Source of the DNA: Gavia stellata
Lineage: Eukaryota > Chordata > Aves > Gaviiformes > Gaviidae
NCBI RefSeq assembly: GCF_030936135.1
Contig: NC_082594.1
Span: 105,563,020-105,627,019 of the forward strand
DNA: 64,000 nucleotides
Direction of reading: 5' to 3'
The translations under genes were made by a program, and so were the position numbers. Below are positions 1 through 12,900 of this stretch, piece after piece; position 1 is the stretch's first letter, and every line of letters starts with the position of its first letter. Under the pieces are notes generated by a model, which ran no database searches, had not been told where the DNA came from, and saw nothing but the letters and a program-made list of their open reading frames with translations.

Positions 1-3000
1 CAATTTTGTGTCAGAAATCTTACCAAGTTAGCATACCTAAAATACATACGTGTTCAAAATGCAATGCCTGTATGCAGGCAAGACACCAAGAGTCAGGGTT
101 TTATACTCAGAAGCGAGCATGAAGATTCACTTTTTCCCCAGTAAACTCTCTCTCTTAGCCCAACAGTATGCAAAAACACAAACACAGCAAGTACCTAATC
201 AAACAATTTCTCTTGCTGGCTGGGCAGGAAGACAGAAAATGCTACTATTATTTCTATTTTGAAATAATTGGGAGCTGTTTGAGGTCCACAGCTCTGTGGC
301 TTTATAAAATGCACAAGATTCTCATTAACCTAAACTTTTATATTTAAAAGTTCAAATTTAAGCACATCATAACTTGGGAAATGTTGTAAGTCAAAGGCCA
401 TAATAAAAATAGGTCTCTATCACACCATCAACTACATTAAGAGTACACACTTGTATATGCATCTCTGTGAACCTATAATTATAATAAACACTAAACATAC
501 GCACAGTGTAGGCAAGTCAGTGTTAGCTGAATGGCATTTTAAATGGCTCCATATGCTTTTGACTAAACTACTTTGTAAATGTACATATAAAGTCCTCAAC
601 ATTTTGATACTACATAATGTTTCCTTCAGTTTTATAGTGCTGCAGACTATTACACAACTCAAGAACAAACTCCGACTCCATTAACACAAAACTGTGGATT
701 TGTTTGTAAGTCTGCTCTGATTAGTGTCCTCCAACCTGGATGCAGACTGCCTAAGCTGTAACCTCTTTGAAAGTGTCTTTTTTTAATCTGCTTTGATGGC
801 ACTTATCTGAAGGAAACTCCGGTCCAAAATTCGTGCTTCTTCAACAATAAATAATTAGACTTCAATAAGCACTGTTAGCCTTTTCTTGTCTGTAAACAAA
901 GGTCTTATTAGTTTAAAAGCAGGCAAAGTATTGTCTCTGTAAACATGCAATATTTTTCATTTGGTATAGCTTCTAGCTTGGGAGCATTCAGCTCAGGACT
1001 TCATGAAAGTGGGGAGCTCATAGGTCTTGATATTGCAGAAGAAATGCAAGTTCTTCCAGGGTTGAATTAAACAGAGCTGTTCAAGCAATTGGAAAAGAGA
1101 GCAGGGCAACCATGAAATATAAAAGCTGTTCTGCCGGAAATGAGTGCTGAGATATATAGGAAACTTCATGCTGCTGCTGCTTTTGATGAAGAGAAAGCTG
1201 GTGTGACATCTGGCTCAGCCTACCTTAGCAATTAATGCAGTGTAATAAGTGTGGATCTGCTGATAAAAGCATTTGGTCCTGAGGCGTCTCACGTCCCCAT
1301 TACGACCCAAGTTCAAGGTGTTTATTCCAGAGTATCTATAATCCAGCCTCCAGGGCTAAACAATTCGACTGCACGTACGGTCTGGCACTTTCAGCAGCTC
1401 ACCAAACCCTGCCTCCCTCACTTGCCACCCCTTCTAGAAGGTACCACGCTGTCCTTTTGTCTGTCTTCTGTTAATGTGTCACTGCCCACGTCGGTATGTA
1501 CACACATCATCTCCCTTTTAAGGCTTAATGCCAGAAAACCTCTACTTCTATCTTTCGTGTTGCTGCTCCTGAGTGGCACCACAAAGCCGGCTTCTCCATC
1601 TGCCTCCCTGCTCATGTTCGGACAGCGTGACCTGCAAGGGGCTGTGGGCTGAGGGTGGGAGCCTAACCCTGCAGCAGTACTGGGAGAACACCTGATGTCT
1701 GTTGTCCTCGGCCGTTTTTTTCGCAAAGGATGGAGATAGCAGGATTTCCTCCCGAGTGGTCACCATGCTTGGACTCCTCTGCCCGAGTCTGACCAGGGCC
1801 TTGGAGACACGTGGGGCCGCATCACCCTTGGGGTGCCTGGAAAACATCCAGCTTCTGGATGTGAGTGGCCACAGTCAAGGTCATCAGCTGTGAGTGGATG
1901 CTGGTGCTCCATGTCACCCTTTGGGAGCTCATCCCTGGGATCAGAAGTGGAGCTTCTGCCCTGGGGTGTCTCACCATGCAAGTCCTGCTAGTCAGCCATT
2001 ACTCAGATTGGGGTGGGCAAGACCGCCAGGGTCAGGTGGTGCTCAGGGTCTGTAAGACAGTCTTCCAGGCTCGCTCCCTTTCAGCAGGGCAAAGTGGGAG
2101 AGGCTGCCAAAATAATGCATCCTCCAGGCCTTCAAACCCTGTGGGAGCCAGCATCGCAGGGGCTGCTGGCTGCGCTCACCTTCCCGTCCCATGCTTAGCT
2201 CAGGGAGGCTCTGACTGCACTGACCGCCAAGGCTGCCTAGTTGTACATGGGCCTTTGTGGACCCTCACAATGTATTTATGGACAGCTCTGCGGAAGGACT
2301 CATGTCACCTATGACATCTGCTTCCAGCCTTGGATTCAATAGCTTTGCTGGCAACTTTCTTTTCAAGCCCTCACCATGTGCATGGTGGAAGTTGAATGGC
2401 TGTTTCTTGCTGGAAGGAGAGCCCTGTGTGACTGACAGGGTGCCAGTCCCCCCATGGCATCCAGTACATGGAGCTAATGGCTGTCATTGACGAGGGCCAC
2501 AAACACACTGGTCACCAGGAGTGGATTGCATGAGGAGGGAGGGGAACGTGCTTCATCACTGATGTTTTTGTCATTGTAGTGAATGCAATGTCAATACGAA
2601 AAGAGTCCCGATGTTTCTCTGCCATCTGTCTCCACTCCCTTTCCTCAGAGAAGGTTTATTCTTGCCTTCCTACATCCTCCTCTAAGACTTGCCTACTCCA
2701 CTCTCTCACTTCTGAGTAACACTAATCTGCAAGCATGGGGCAAGCATGGTTACTTGGATTGCACCTTCCCTGGACCTCTGTGATTTGGGCCCTTACATCC
2801 CCATCAAGCATGGGTGCACATTTGAAGCAGACCTTCCGGGTTCATGTCCTCTGAAAGGGATCTATCCTACATACACCAAAACCCCTCTGAGAAACAACCA
2901 TGCCAACGGGGGAAATAGAGGCTCCACATTTTCTCTTTTTCAGGTGTGCGACACAGTCAGTCTTTCCTGTCTTCCCCTCCTCTCCCTTTCCACCCCTCCT

Positions 3001-6000
3001 TCCCACTTGGTAAGAAATGTTAGCACTATGCTCAAAATGCCAACTGATTTTTCAGTTATTCCCATCTCGAATCTGGAACAAGCTAAAAGTAGTTGAACCT
3101 AAGTCAGCTCAGAAGGAATATAGATTTGCTTTTTTTCTGGCAAAAAATTACAGATTTTTTTACCCTTTGGACTGCCCTGAGTTTGCTCATGATAACTACT
3201 TTCCTCATCTAACAAGCATACAGGGCCAACCTTTGAATTCCCCAGACACACCACCAAAAAGCAAAAGCTGCATTACGTCTTCTTACTGCTATCCCAGCCA
3301 GGTGAGTGCAGGCCATGCAGTCTGTTAATGCTTTAATTCTTTACACTATGCATTATAGGCAGTGGAGAGACAGTCAGTGGAGTCAAGCAGATTACTCATC
3401 TCAACCCAAAATTTACACATTTGGTCACAGGAATTACATGCTAAACTAGACCACCATTGACTGAAATGAGAGAGGAGACAGCTAGCATGGTAGGCTGGGG
3501 GGTTGTATTTGTTACAAACACCTCTCGTGGCAATACAAATGACAAAAATCCCATTCAGGGAACTATAACCTTGGCCTGAATTGGAGAAAATAATCTCTCT
3601 GGACTCTGGGTTCCTCTTGCCTCCTCTTATCTGTCTACAGTGTAGGCATCTGCTTCTAGGTGGCCCCTCCATTGACCATCATGGGTCTTAGGGACCCAGT
3701 CTGTAAGTGTTACCCACAGCTACATGACAGATTTAAAATGAGGCAGGACGAAGTGGAGTAATTAAGGATGATAACTGAAGGGGTCACTAGATCTACAACA
3801 AGGACTCAGGTTCAAAATTGGGAGCAAGAGTACCACATTAGAGTGAAGTAGCTAGCAAAAACAAAGGCTGTGTAAAAAAAAGGTAAATGTGTGAAAAAAA
3901 GATAAATGTATTATGCATTCATCAGTTGGTCAAAAAGGAACCCCAATAGGTAAACTTACTGACAGGGGAGTCCAGTTCCAGGGTAGAAAAAAACCCAGGA
4001 ATTCCTACATGCACCAGTTGAGCCTTTTCCTCAGAATACCTGGGCAGTGAGGACACTTTTAAAGCTTTTGATGACTGCCTCAGAAAGCTTCACTCGACAA
4101 TAAATGTTTATTGGTGCAAAGCTGCAACATTTTCCTCTTGTCCCTTCTGACTGTAAGACACCACCATCACCTCTATGCCTACAAGCAATTAATTAGACAG
4201 CTGGTGTGTGGATGCTGCTTATCACACCAGAGGAGAAATGGTAACACACAAGGTTCAGGGTATGAGTTAGGAGGCCAGCCGTCCTACGCTCACTCTGTGG
4301 GCGAGGAGACGGAGCTTCTGGGGTGAGTCAGGGAAGGAAGACTCAAATAGCCGCCCCATTCAGGGCTGGGTGCCGCAGAGGAGATTAGATCCAAAACTTC
4401 CCCAGGCAGGCAGAGTCTCTGCGCTAGCTATCTGCAGGCATGGTGCATCACAGGCTCTGGCTCGCTCAGAGATAACTCAGTTACAACTACATAGCAGCTG
4501 CATTTTAGAAATGCAGAATAGGTGTGAAGTGGTGTAAAGGTATAAAATGTTAAGGCAGGAGGAAGGGGCAATCAAAACAAAAACTGAGGGTTCAAGCTGA
4601 CCATCAGTGTACTGCTGGAAGTGCCAGGAAAGGTCCTCCTCCTTCCTAGGGAACCCTGACTGTAGCTTTGTAGGGAGAAACCGAAGTGGAGAAGAAACCA
4701 CTGAGATTTTCTTGCAGTTCCCAAGACATCCCAGCTAGCTGACGATCCACAACAATTTTGCCGTGTACTACAAAATGATTTTGCCTGCTGGTGCCTGTCC
4801 TTGAATGAGCCACAAACAAACCCTATACCCAACAGTGTGATGCACAGGTGGGGAGAGAGAGGGACAGGGAGAAGTTCTTGTTTCATTTGAGCAGATCAAA
4901 ACACAGCTGGAAAATAAAGTCTGTCTAAAACATCCACATTCTGCTGCCCAGTTCATTAGAGGAAGAGTTCCAGACTAATGCACCGTTACTCAACATTAAT
5001 GTGCAACTAAACCAGAAACGGTCACATGTAACAACTTATGGAAACCTCAGTAAGGAGACAGACAAAAAAAAAAAAAAAATGTGGTAATGTGCACAACTTA
5101 AGGTATTAGCATTTCAGGATCCTATTTTTAACCTCCTAAAAAATGCATTTACACATCCCACACATTAATTACATAATCTCTTCCTAACACTAACAAGCCA
5201 ATAACCTTCCCCATCATATGGGATATAAAGATCTCATCAACTGCTTGGAAAAAGCAAAGAAAGCATCATTTGGAGAGGCCTTGGGGTGGGGGGGGTGTGA
5301 CCTGTGACCCAAGGTTTACAAAGTCGTGATGCTGAATGCAGAACTGTTATCCAACACCTTGTGTGCAGCCAGAGTTTGAGGGCACCTGCTGAACCTCACG
5401 GGCCGTCAGTCCCAGACAGGGAAAAGCAAGTGCATCTTTACACTGCAGGCTGTCAACTTGCACTCACTGCCTCAGGAGCTCAGGGGGACAAACAGGATCA
5501 TCAGGTCCAAAAAAGGGCCAGAAAAGTTCAACAACAAGTCCATGAATAAATACCAAAGGGACCGGGTGAGGATGGATCCCCTAACAGACCAAATACAGTG
5601 CCTGGGAACGCGGGGAGAGTGAGGAGGAAGGACTGCCACTGGCAGCCGGGCTCACATGCTCACCTTAAATGGCATCTCCTGCTGGCACTGTCAGAGTTAA
5701 GATGCTGGGCGGCCCCAGAGATGGCCCATTAATCTGATTCAGGAGGGCATTTGTCATGTTACAAATAACCTTCAGGAAAAAAAACCCACAAAACTCTTCC
5801 ATGTGACTGCAGAAAGTGAGAGAGGCATAGAGAGCATTTACACTTCTGGGAGCTTCCGCAGTGCTGGCCACCTCAGGAACTGCTTAATTACACGGTTAAG
5901 CACATTTTCCCCTGGGGCTCTCTGCAGCCAGCGCTGGAGAAGCACTGGGGGTAATATTTCAGAGGAACTGACAGCAGAGATCACTGGCAGGGTCATTTGG

Positions 6001-9000
6001 CTGCTCTCTTCTCCTGCTCTATGTCCATTAGAAAATTAATACAAAAATTCAAATGATGGCAATTCCGGAGCAGGAATGGGTACTGAAACAGAAGAATAAC
6101 ACCGCGGTGCTGGCACGGAATAAACTCTGACCAGGAAGAGGTTAGGGGTATGCATGGTCAGTGTTCCCTTCGCTGATCAAATTTAAATCAACCGGTGCAA
6201 AGAGTGAGGGATGTACAGAAGCATACCTAACACTGCCACAACGGGGGTGCAATGCCTGGGACATTGCTGAGCTAATGGTTTGCTTTTCCCCTCTGTGCAG
6301 ACCCAGTCCATGCCGCGCTGTCTTGGTCCGTCGCTGCAGCAGCCAAGACGTGTACCACCAGTGCAGTGATACAGAGCCAGGGAGGAGGACGGGTGAGCTG
6401 CTGTGGCCTGGATCACCTGGCCACCACAGAGTGGCAAGGAGGGCTGATCTCTGTCAGTGCTGAGTTGGACGGGTGCAAGGTGAAGATCTCCAGGAGAGTG
6501 CAAGCAAGCTTACACCACTCAGTAGCACTGAAGGTTGGGGGCCAGCAGCTGAACGCAGCCATTGCAGATGGGTTTTGTGATGCCACAGTTTAGACCAGAG
6601 AATAACAAACCTGTCTTCAAGTAGTCATTAGGGATGTGGCAGGACAGACCTTGTTTCTTTGCTTGCACCCCTCCTGTTGAGCACCCACCCGTGTGATGTG
6701 GCTACCTATACTCTTACTTTTGACTCATGCCTGTGCTTGTGTGCGTACTTGCTGTCTCCCTACCAACAAGTGCCTTCTCACACTAAAGGGTCTTTGAACA
6801 TGGGGTTACCTTTTTTACACCATTATTAAGGTACTGTGGCATTCAAATCCCAGTTAGGACTCCCATGCTCTAAAAGGATTTGTAGCCAACAGGACTAAGG
6901 CAGCTTTATAAAATGAACATGAAGAAAATAACTTGCTCTTTTTGATAGCCACAAGTCTTTTTGCTTGTGCTACCTAAAGGGAGTGGGATGCTACACCTGC
7001 AGTTACCAGGAAACAGCCAGGAGTTATCTTCTCTTTTGGGCTTTATGCAGTGGACTTGTTAGCTGAGGCTTTCTGGCCCTGAGAGGAGATGGGGAGGCTG
7101 GAAGCCCCAGGGAAGGAGGAGCGGGCTCAAGAAGCGTACAGATGATGAATTCCTCACTAGTCTCTCACATTTCTCTCCCTTTCTTATCTCCACAAGAAGA
7201 CATTAGCTGGTCCATTGTTAAGGATGCTGGAGCTGTGGGCTCAGACACCACCAAGCTAGTCAGAAGCCGGCATCAAAACAGGTTTGTCAGACTAGCTGAA
7301 ATCATCTCTCTCTCTTTGAAAAAAAAATGAATTAATACTCACTTCGAAATCCTGTAACCAAATCCTGTGTCTTAACACAGTAAATTTCCTGTGAGCTTCC
7401 CTGGGAGGAAGAAGGCAGAGGCTAAGCTGGGCTGGTCTCCCCTTGCCTTCACCCCACATTTTCTGCTCCGTGCTGAGCATGCAGCCAGCACCCACTCCTT
7501 CCCTTCTTACAGGGAGAGCCCAACCTCCCCTGGGGTTTAATTTATGTGTCTTTTGTAGCTTTTATGATGCTGAAATAAAACCCTGAAAAAAAAAGTGAAA
7601 GCTAGCATTGGTGTAATGCTGGAATGAAGCGATTAAGTGTGTGGAAAAAAAAGGGAAGGAAAGGAACAAAAAAGCCTACTTAGCCTTACACCCTGTCTGC
7701 AGAGAGCGTCAGTGCCTCTGCTTGCCATGCCAGGAACAGCCTGGGCTGTAAGGATACATACACATCAGGGGATTTACCAAGGTGCTGTACAGTCTCTCTA
7801 CTTCAAACTAGGATCCAGCCACTCCTTCTGCCCAGCCCCTGGAGGTGGGAGCTTCTCCAGTGGGCAGGCAGCTGCGTGTGCAGTCACAGCTCCATCTCAC
7901 AGGGAGCGAGAGCCCCTGCTGCGATCGTCTAGGAGAGGCAGGCGACATTTCTGCATACCTTTTCTCTCAGCACCCTTCATGAATTGCTTTATCAGCAGTG
8001 GGTAGTCAGTGTTACAAAACCCCTCCACATCTGGGGCAGGGAGGGAGGAGGCAGATGACAGAGTATCGTGTCCTGTGTGGAGTGGTGCAGCTCCGCCATT
8101 ACTGCTCATGCAAGGACCATGGTTTGTTATGAGTAGTTAAAAACATCATGGTATTCCTATGCTTTTTTGAAGCAAGATCCTTCAGAGCGGTCCGTAGCCT
8201 TGCAGGCTCTGCCCCAGGCTGCCCCACAGCTGCCTTGAAGCCAGCCTCTGTGGGCACGGCTCACCCAAACTCAAATCCCTGGACCGCTGGGGTCTGCAGG
8301 CTCTCGTCGGCTCTGGTGGTCACAACTTTGCTGCACCCGAGACCGTGACAGCCAGCTTGGAATAGAAAAGGCAGGCTGCTTGGTTTGGAGGGCATTCCCC
8401 GGGCTGCTCTTAACAGAAAGCACTGGCACAGTGTATTAGTCTTCATGCATCGTGTGGTAAAGGGAAATCCGGGGTCAGGTGAACATTACCGTCTTTGTTA
8501 CAGCTGGCAGGCTAGGTTCCCCGGGGCACTAGCAACGCCCAGGCAGCATCACACCATCTGAGCCATCCTTACAGGGAGCCTACAGGAACCTCTGCCTGCA
8601 AAAAAAAAAAGTCAAGGGGAATGTCCTTTCCACAAGGGAGGGTGTTTTCCCTCTCTTGAGTCTTCTCTCTACAGGACCACCAGTGGCGAGCAGGGTGGCT
8701 GGTGGTGTACCTGTCATCCTGTTACTCTCATCTGTAGGGGGGATAGCACAGTACCCTCAAGCAAATAGACCCCCTTAACATGGTTTGGTTTTAGCTTTTA
8801 GGAAAAGGACTTGAGTAGCAATAAGCTCAGGCTGTCGCCCCAGGAATAGCGGGTAATTCTCTGACTAAAGAAAGGCAGCACGTCAAGGAAAACGTGTGGG
8901 CTGCAACGCATGATAGCTTTCACTGATCCCAGCATCAGGAGGACTCCCTGGGAGACCGTGTGAGGACAGACCTGCAGAGGGCTAATAAATCCGTTATGCA

Positions 9001-9333
9001 AGCAGACAGCACCTGAAAGTGGAATTTTCACTAAACTGCTTAGAAGAGACAACATACTTCCAGGGATCGCTTGTGAAAAAAGAGAGAGACAGGAGTAACT
9101 GCCGCTGGCAGCTGTTACAAGCAGAAGCTGTGTGCCCTCCCAGGCAGCCACAGCATGGGGATCTTGGGCAAGGAGCAGCAATTTACAGGCTGGGTGAAAA
9201 GGAGCGGTGACCCTCTTGTTCCTTAAAGCCTGTGCGTCCTCTTTCCTGGCAAGCGGTTTCCAGCAGCGCTGCCAAACTGGTTGACCCTCCAAAGAAGAGG
9301 TAGCTCCACAGAAAAAAAAAAAGGGGGGGGAAA
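1..9333. other. Intergenic DNA with no supported gene
   Basis: No frame here resembles a protein family I recognise. The open frames are short, lack splice-consistent partners and overlap on both strands. The stretch holds ordinary A-tracts (for example about 5,070-5,086 and 8,601-8,610) and moderately GC-rich patches around 1.6-2.5 kb and 6.3-6.6 kb. In vertebrates with the JAM2-ATP5PF-GABPA-APP block, the interval 3' of GABPA leads to the 3' end of APP. No APP coding exon is visible, so APP, if present, lies left of the window. Conserved enhancers cannot be excluded from one sequence. Confidence 0.6.
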
Positions 9334-9960
9334 TGTGGTGGGTTGAACTTGGCTGGCTGTCAGACGCCCACCCAGCCACTCTCTCATTCCCCTTCTCAAC
9401 AGGACATGGGGACAAAATAAGATGAAAAAGCTCATGGGACAAGACAAAGACAGGGAGGTCACTTACCATCATGGGCAAACATTAATTTAATTTATTGCCA
9501 ATTAAAATACAGGTGGATGGTGAGAAACAAAGACAAAAATTAAAACACCTGCACCTTACCCCCCTTTATTCCCAAGCTCAACTTCATTCCTTCAAACCCA
9601 ACTCCTCCATCTTCTCCCCCCACCATGAGTGGTGCAGGAGGATTTTGGGGAATGGGGGTTGTGGTCAGTCTATAACAGCTCCTCTCTGTCGCTCCTTCTT
9701 CTGCACACTCTTCTGCTGCTCTAGTATGAGCTCTCCATGGGCTGCAGTCCTTCAGGAGATAGACACCCATCCTCTCCAGCATGGGGTCCTCCATGGTTGC
9801 AGTGTGGACATCTGCTCCATCGTGGTCTCTCCGGGGAATCCCTGCTCAGGTGCCTGGAGCACCTTCTCCCCCTCCTCCTCCTCTCACCGCAGTGCTTGCA
9901 GGGTTGCCCAGCTCCCTGGGCACAGCAGACACACACACCCTAAGGGATGCACCCTTGGCT
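9334..9960 (-). mobile_element. Solo-LTR-like fragment, avian ERV-L-type, minus strand
   Basis: From TGTGGTGGGTTGAAC at 9,334 onward the sequence follows an LTR family abundant in bird genomes, as I remember it: a GGCTGGCTGTCAGACGCCCA block, a TTTAATTTATTGCC block, then a C-rich region with CCTGGAGCACC. The poly(A) signal AATAAA reads on the minus strand within 9,488-9,497, so the LTR sense is minus and its 3' terminus is at 9,334. The minus-strand end (GTTCAACCCACCACA) closely matches the end of the second LTR near 37.11 kb (GGTCAGCCCACCACA). The other boundary is unclear and may extend toward 10.1-10.3 kb. No internal retroviral genes were seen. An 11-A and 8-G run abuts the terminus, and no target-site duplication was recognised. 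Confidence 0.7.
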
Positions 9961-12900
9961 CACTGGGAAAATGGCCCCTGGATGGTGGCACTGGCAGTGG
10001 CTTTCCTTCTTTTACATTGCACCTCCCAATTTCATCCCAATCTTCTGGGATGATTCCCTGTGCAATACCCCCTCCTTTGTCCTGGCAGTGTCTCCTGGGG
10101 CAGTGAAAGCATTTCAAAGATCAATCCAAAACAAGTTTTCAGGATGGCTACCAACCCCCCTGCCCGGCTGCAGACCTCCTCCCCATCAGCCGTCCCCATC
10201 AGCCATCCCTGTCACCTTGTCCCCAGGAGTCAGCTCTTCTACAGCCACAGCTCTCACACCAATCCTGGGTTTCTCCGGCTTTAGCGGATGATCTCCAGAG
10301 TAAAATCATATCACAAGCTTTACTGAAGCCTGAGGTACTGCCTGACTGCTACCCCTGATACTGAGTGATGCATACTATTTACCTCTATCTTAGAGCAACC
10401 CAGAGAGGTGGCAAAAGCTGTAACAGAGTTGGAAATAAGGCTCAGCAGACCAAGCGAAGGCCTGAGGGAGGCAGGGAAGCTGGTTCCTAGGCCCATGTGA
10501 GTACTGTTTCTGATCTTCTTTCCATGTTCATATGACATTAAAACAAGAAGGAAAAAAAAAAATTATTTTCTTGCTATAGCAGAATGTGGTGACATAAAAT
10601 TCAGGCCTGCTGGTTGTGGCTTTGCAGCCAAAGGGATGTATTTATGCAGACTGGAAAGAAAATAAATCCCTTCCAAGAATAAGCTTCAGAAAATACCTCC
10701 CTGGTAATCCATCTGTCACTTCTAATAAGCTGGTGATGCAGTATCAGGTATTGTCATCCTCTGGAAAAAACATATTCTTCCAGCCAAACATAACACCGTG
10801 GGAGAAAGTGAACTCTCCTGAGCTGCACTGCAGAAGGAGGTCCCATGCCCCAGACCCCAGACCCTGCACCCCAGGACTTCCTTCTGGCTATGTTACGCAT
10901 ATGTTTCAAATACATCCCAACCTACTCAGACATGGGGCAAACCTCCCCTGCATCCTGCTGGGCTCTCGTCCCGTGATCAGATTTCCCATCTCTCGGTACC
11001 GCCTGCTCTTTCTGTTTAGACCAAATACACTTAGAAAATCCCAAAGACAAGCCCAGCAGGCACAGCTTTTGGCACGGGCAAAGCCATGAGCAGCTGCAGC
11101 CCACGTCCCGCTGAAAGTGCTACTGCAAGGACCAGGATTTTCCTCTCGTCCTCTGGACAACGACATTCGGTTTTGCCCACGCTTTAAGCTGTCTCTTCAT
11201 TTTGCATCAGCAATGTCCTCTCCACCCTGGCTGCTGCAAAGTGGGTTGAGGGACAGGAAAGGTGGGCCCCAGATAGCCTCCCCTCTCCGGCAATGACTCA
11301 GGTGGGTGGGTGATGCCTTTTTCTCCATTGAGAAATCTGGATGAAGGTTTTTCAGGCAAAATATTTTCATTCTTGGAAAACAACAAAAAGGTCTGGCCCA
11401 CAAAAGTATCAGTGGGAAAGACAGGCAAGCCCAAAGCCATGTATTTTCTTCAGAGAATAAAATTCCTCTTAGTGAAAGCCTAAATCCAACAGAGAGCTCT
11501 GCCAGCATTGATGCTGATATGGAAAAGTTTCTTTACTTTTTGGTCTGTCCTTTTATCCTCTAACTCAGAAAAATGGGGTATAGGATGTCTCTTGCTCTCT
11601 AAAGGCCTGAATAAATTCAACCAGACAGATGTATAATGAGGTTTATTTAAGGGACCCTTTTGCACTTCAGATGTTTCCACAGACAAGCGTGCATGTGGAA
11701 TCCATCCGATTCACAGGAAGCCCGTAATACCCACTTGAATTTAAAATACACACTTAAGAAAAAATTGCACTGTATCTTAATAACTGCAGGGGACTTTGGA
11801 GGTCACAAACACAGGGAGACAAGTGGATATATTAGCATCAGGCATTAATTCCCTTTTGTAAGGCCTAGCAGCACATGACAGTCCTTGACCTGCCACAGTG
11901 CGGCATTGATTTTCCAATCTTGAGTAGGGCTTTTCTGACCAGAAATCAGCAATTGTAACAAAGTGTATTGCAGTTTTATTAATCAAACAAACACCCACTG
12001 GAGACTGCTATTTTCACCAACAACTCGCTAATACCTTTGGTCAAATCCCATGCATGTGCCAGCAGGCGTTTAAATGATAATTAGAAGTTCAAGGTAAGGC
12101 TCATTTGTGCACTATCAGGGTCACCCCTGTAGCTGCCAAATTTCACACCAGAGAGAGGAAAAGAGAGAAAAGAAATAGCCAGTGTAAGCCAAGGCATCTG
12201 TGAATTGCTTTGGTTGAGAGATTCCTGATGGCATCCTTTTATTTAATGAAACCACTGATTTTCTTTCCTCGATGCTGGTAATGAAAGCTAGATACGAAAA
12301 AGCACTCCTGGCATCTCCCATATGTCCACGTGCCTTCCAGTGAGGCTGGGAGATACATGTGAACAATTCCTTATGGCAGGACACAGCTTTCGCAGAGCTC
12401 CCTGTCACGAAAGCAGCCCAAGGGCATCCACGGCGCCCAGATGCAGGATCCCTCCTTGGTCTGAGGGTCGCTTCATCCATTTCTCACGGCACTGGCTGAA
12501 AACCTACTCCGTTTGCAGCCTGCAGAAATGTTGCCCAGCCACATGTTTCCAGGCTGCTGCCTGAGAGCATTGCAGGGCTCTTATTTCAGTCGCAGGAAAT
12601 GCTTTTAGGAGTAATCTTTGTGGCAACCTGTATTTATCATCTAGCTTTCGCATGATTTACACAGTCTTTTCAGCATTATTCAGTCAATGCTCAACTAATC
12701 TTGGTTACAAACCTTTATATCTAAACCATTTGTATCTTTCTTTTCAATACTATAAACAAATTTCAAAGCAGGTATTGCAGAATAAGTATTATTACACTGC
12801 GTGTATTATTACGTGTGTGTAAGAGAGTATTTCATTATACCTTTAGCTTCTTCAGAGTCTCCAGGCAAAAGATGAAGGGATCAGGCTATCCCAATGTCCT

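Noticed and set aside
1-700. Possible APP 3'UTR at the left edge
   Set aside because: Expected from synteny further left, but no APP coding sequence or recognisable UTR landmark is present.
1251-2314. Overlapping open frames of 133 and 149 codons on the plus strand
   Set aside because: No recognisable motifs, no splice-consistent neighbours, and competing frames on the other strand.
9495-10106. 203-codon plus-strand open frame
   Set aside because: It lies antisense across the LTR and its GC-rich flank, shows no protein family, and is explained by the LTR sequence.
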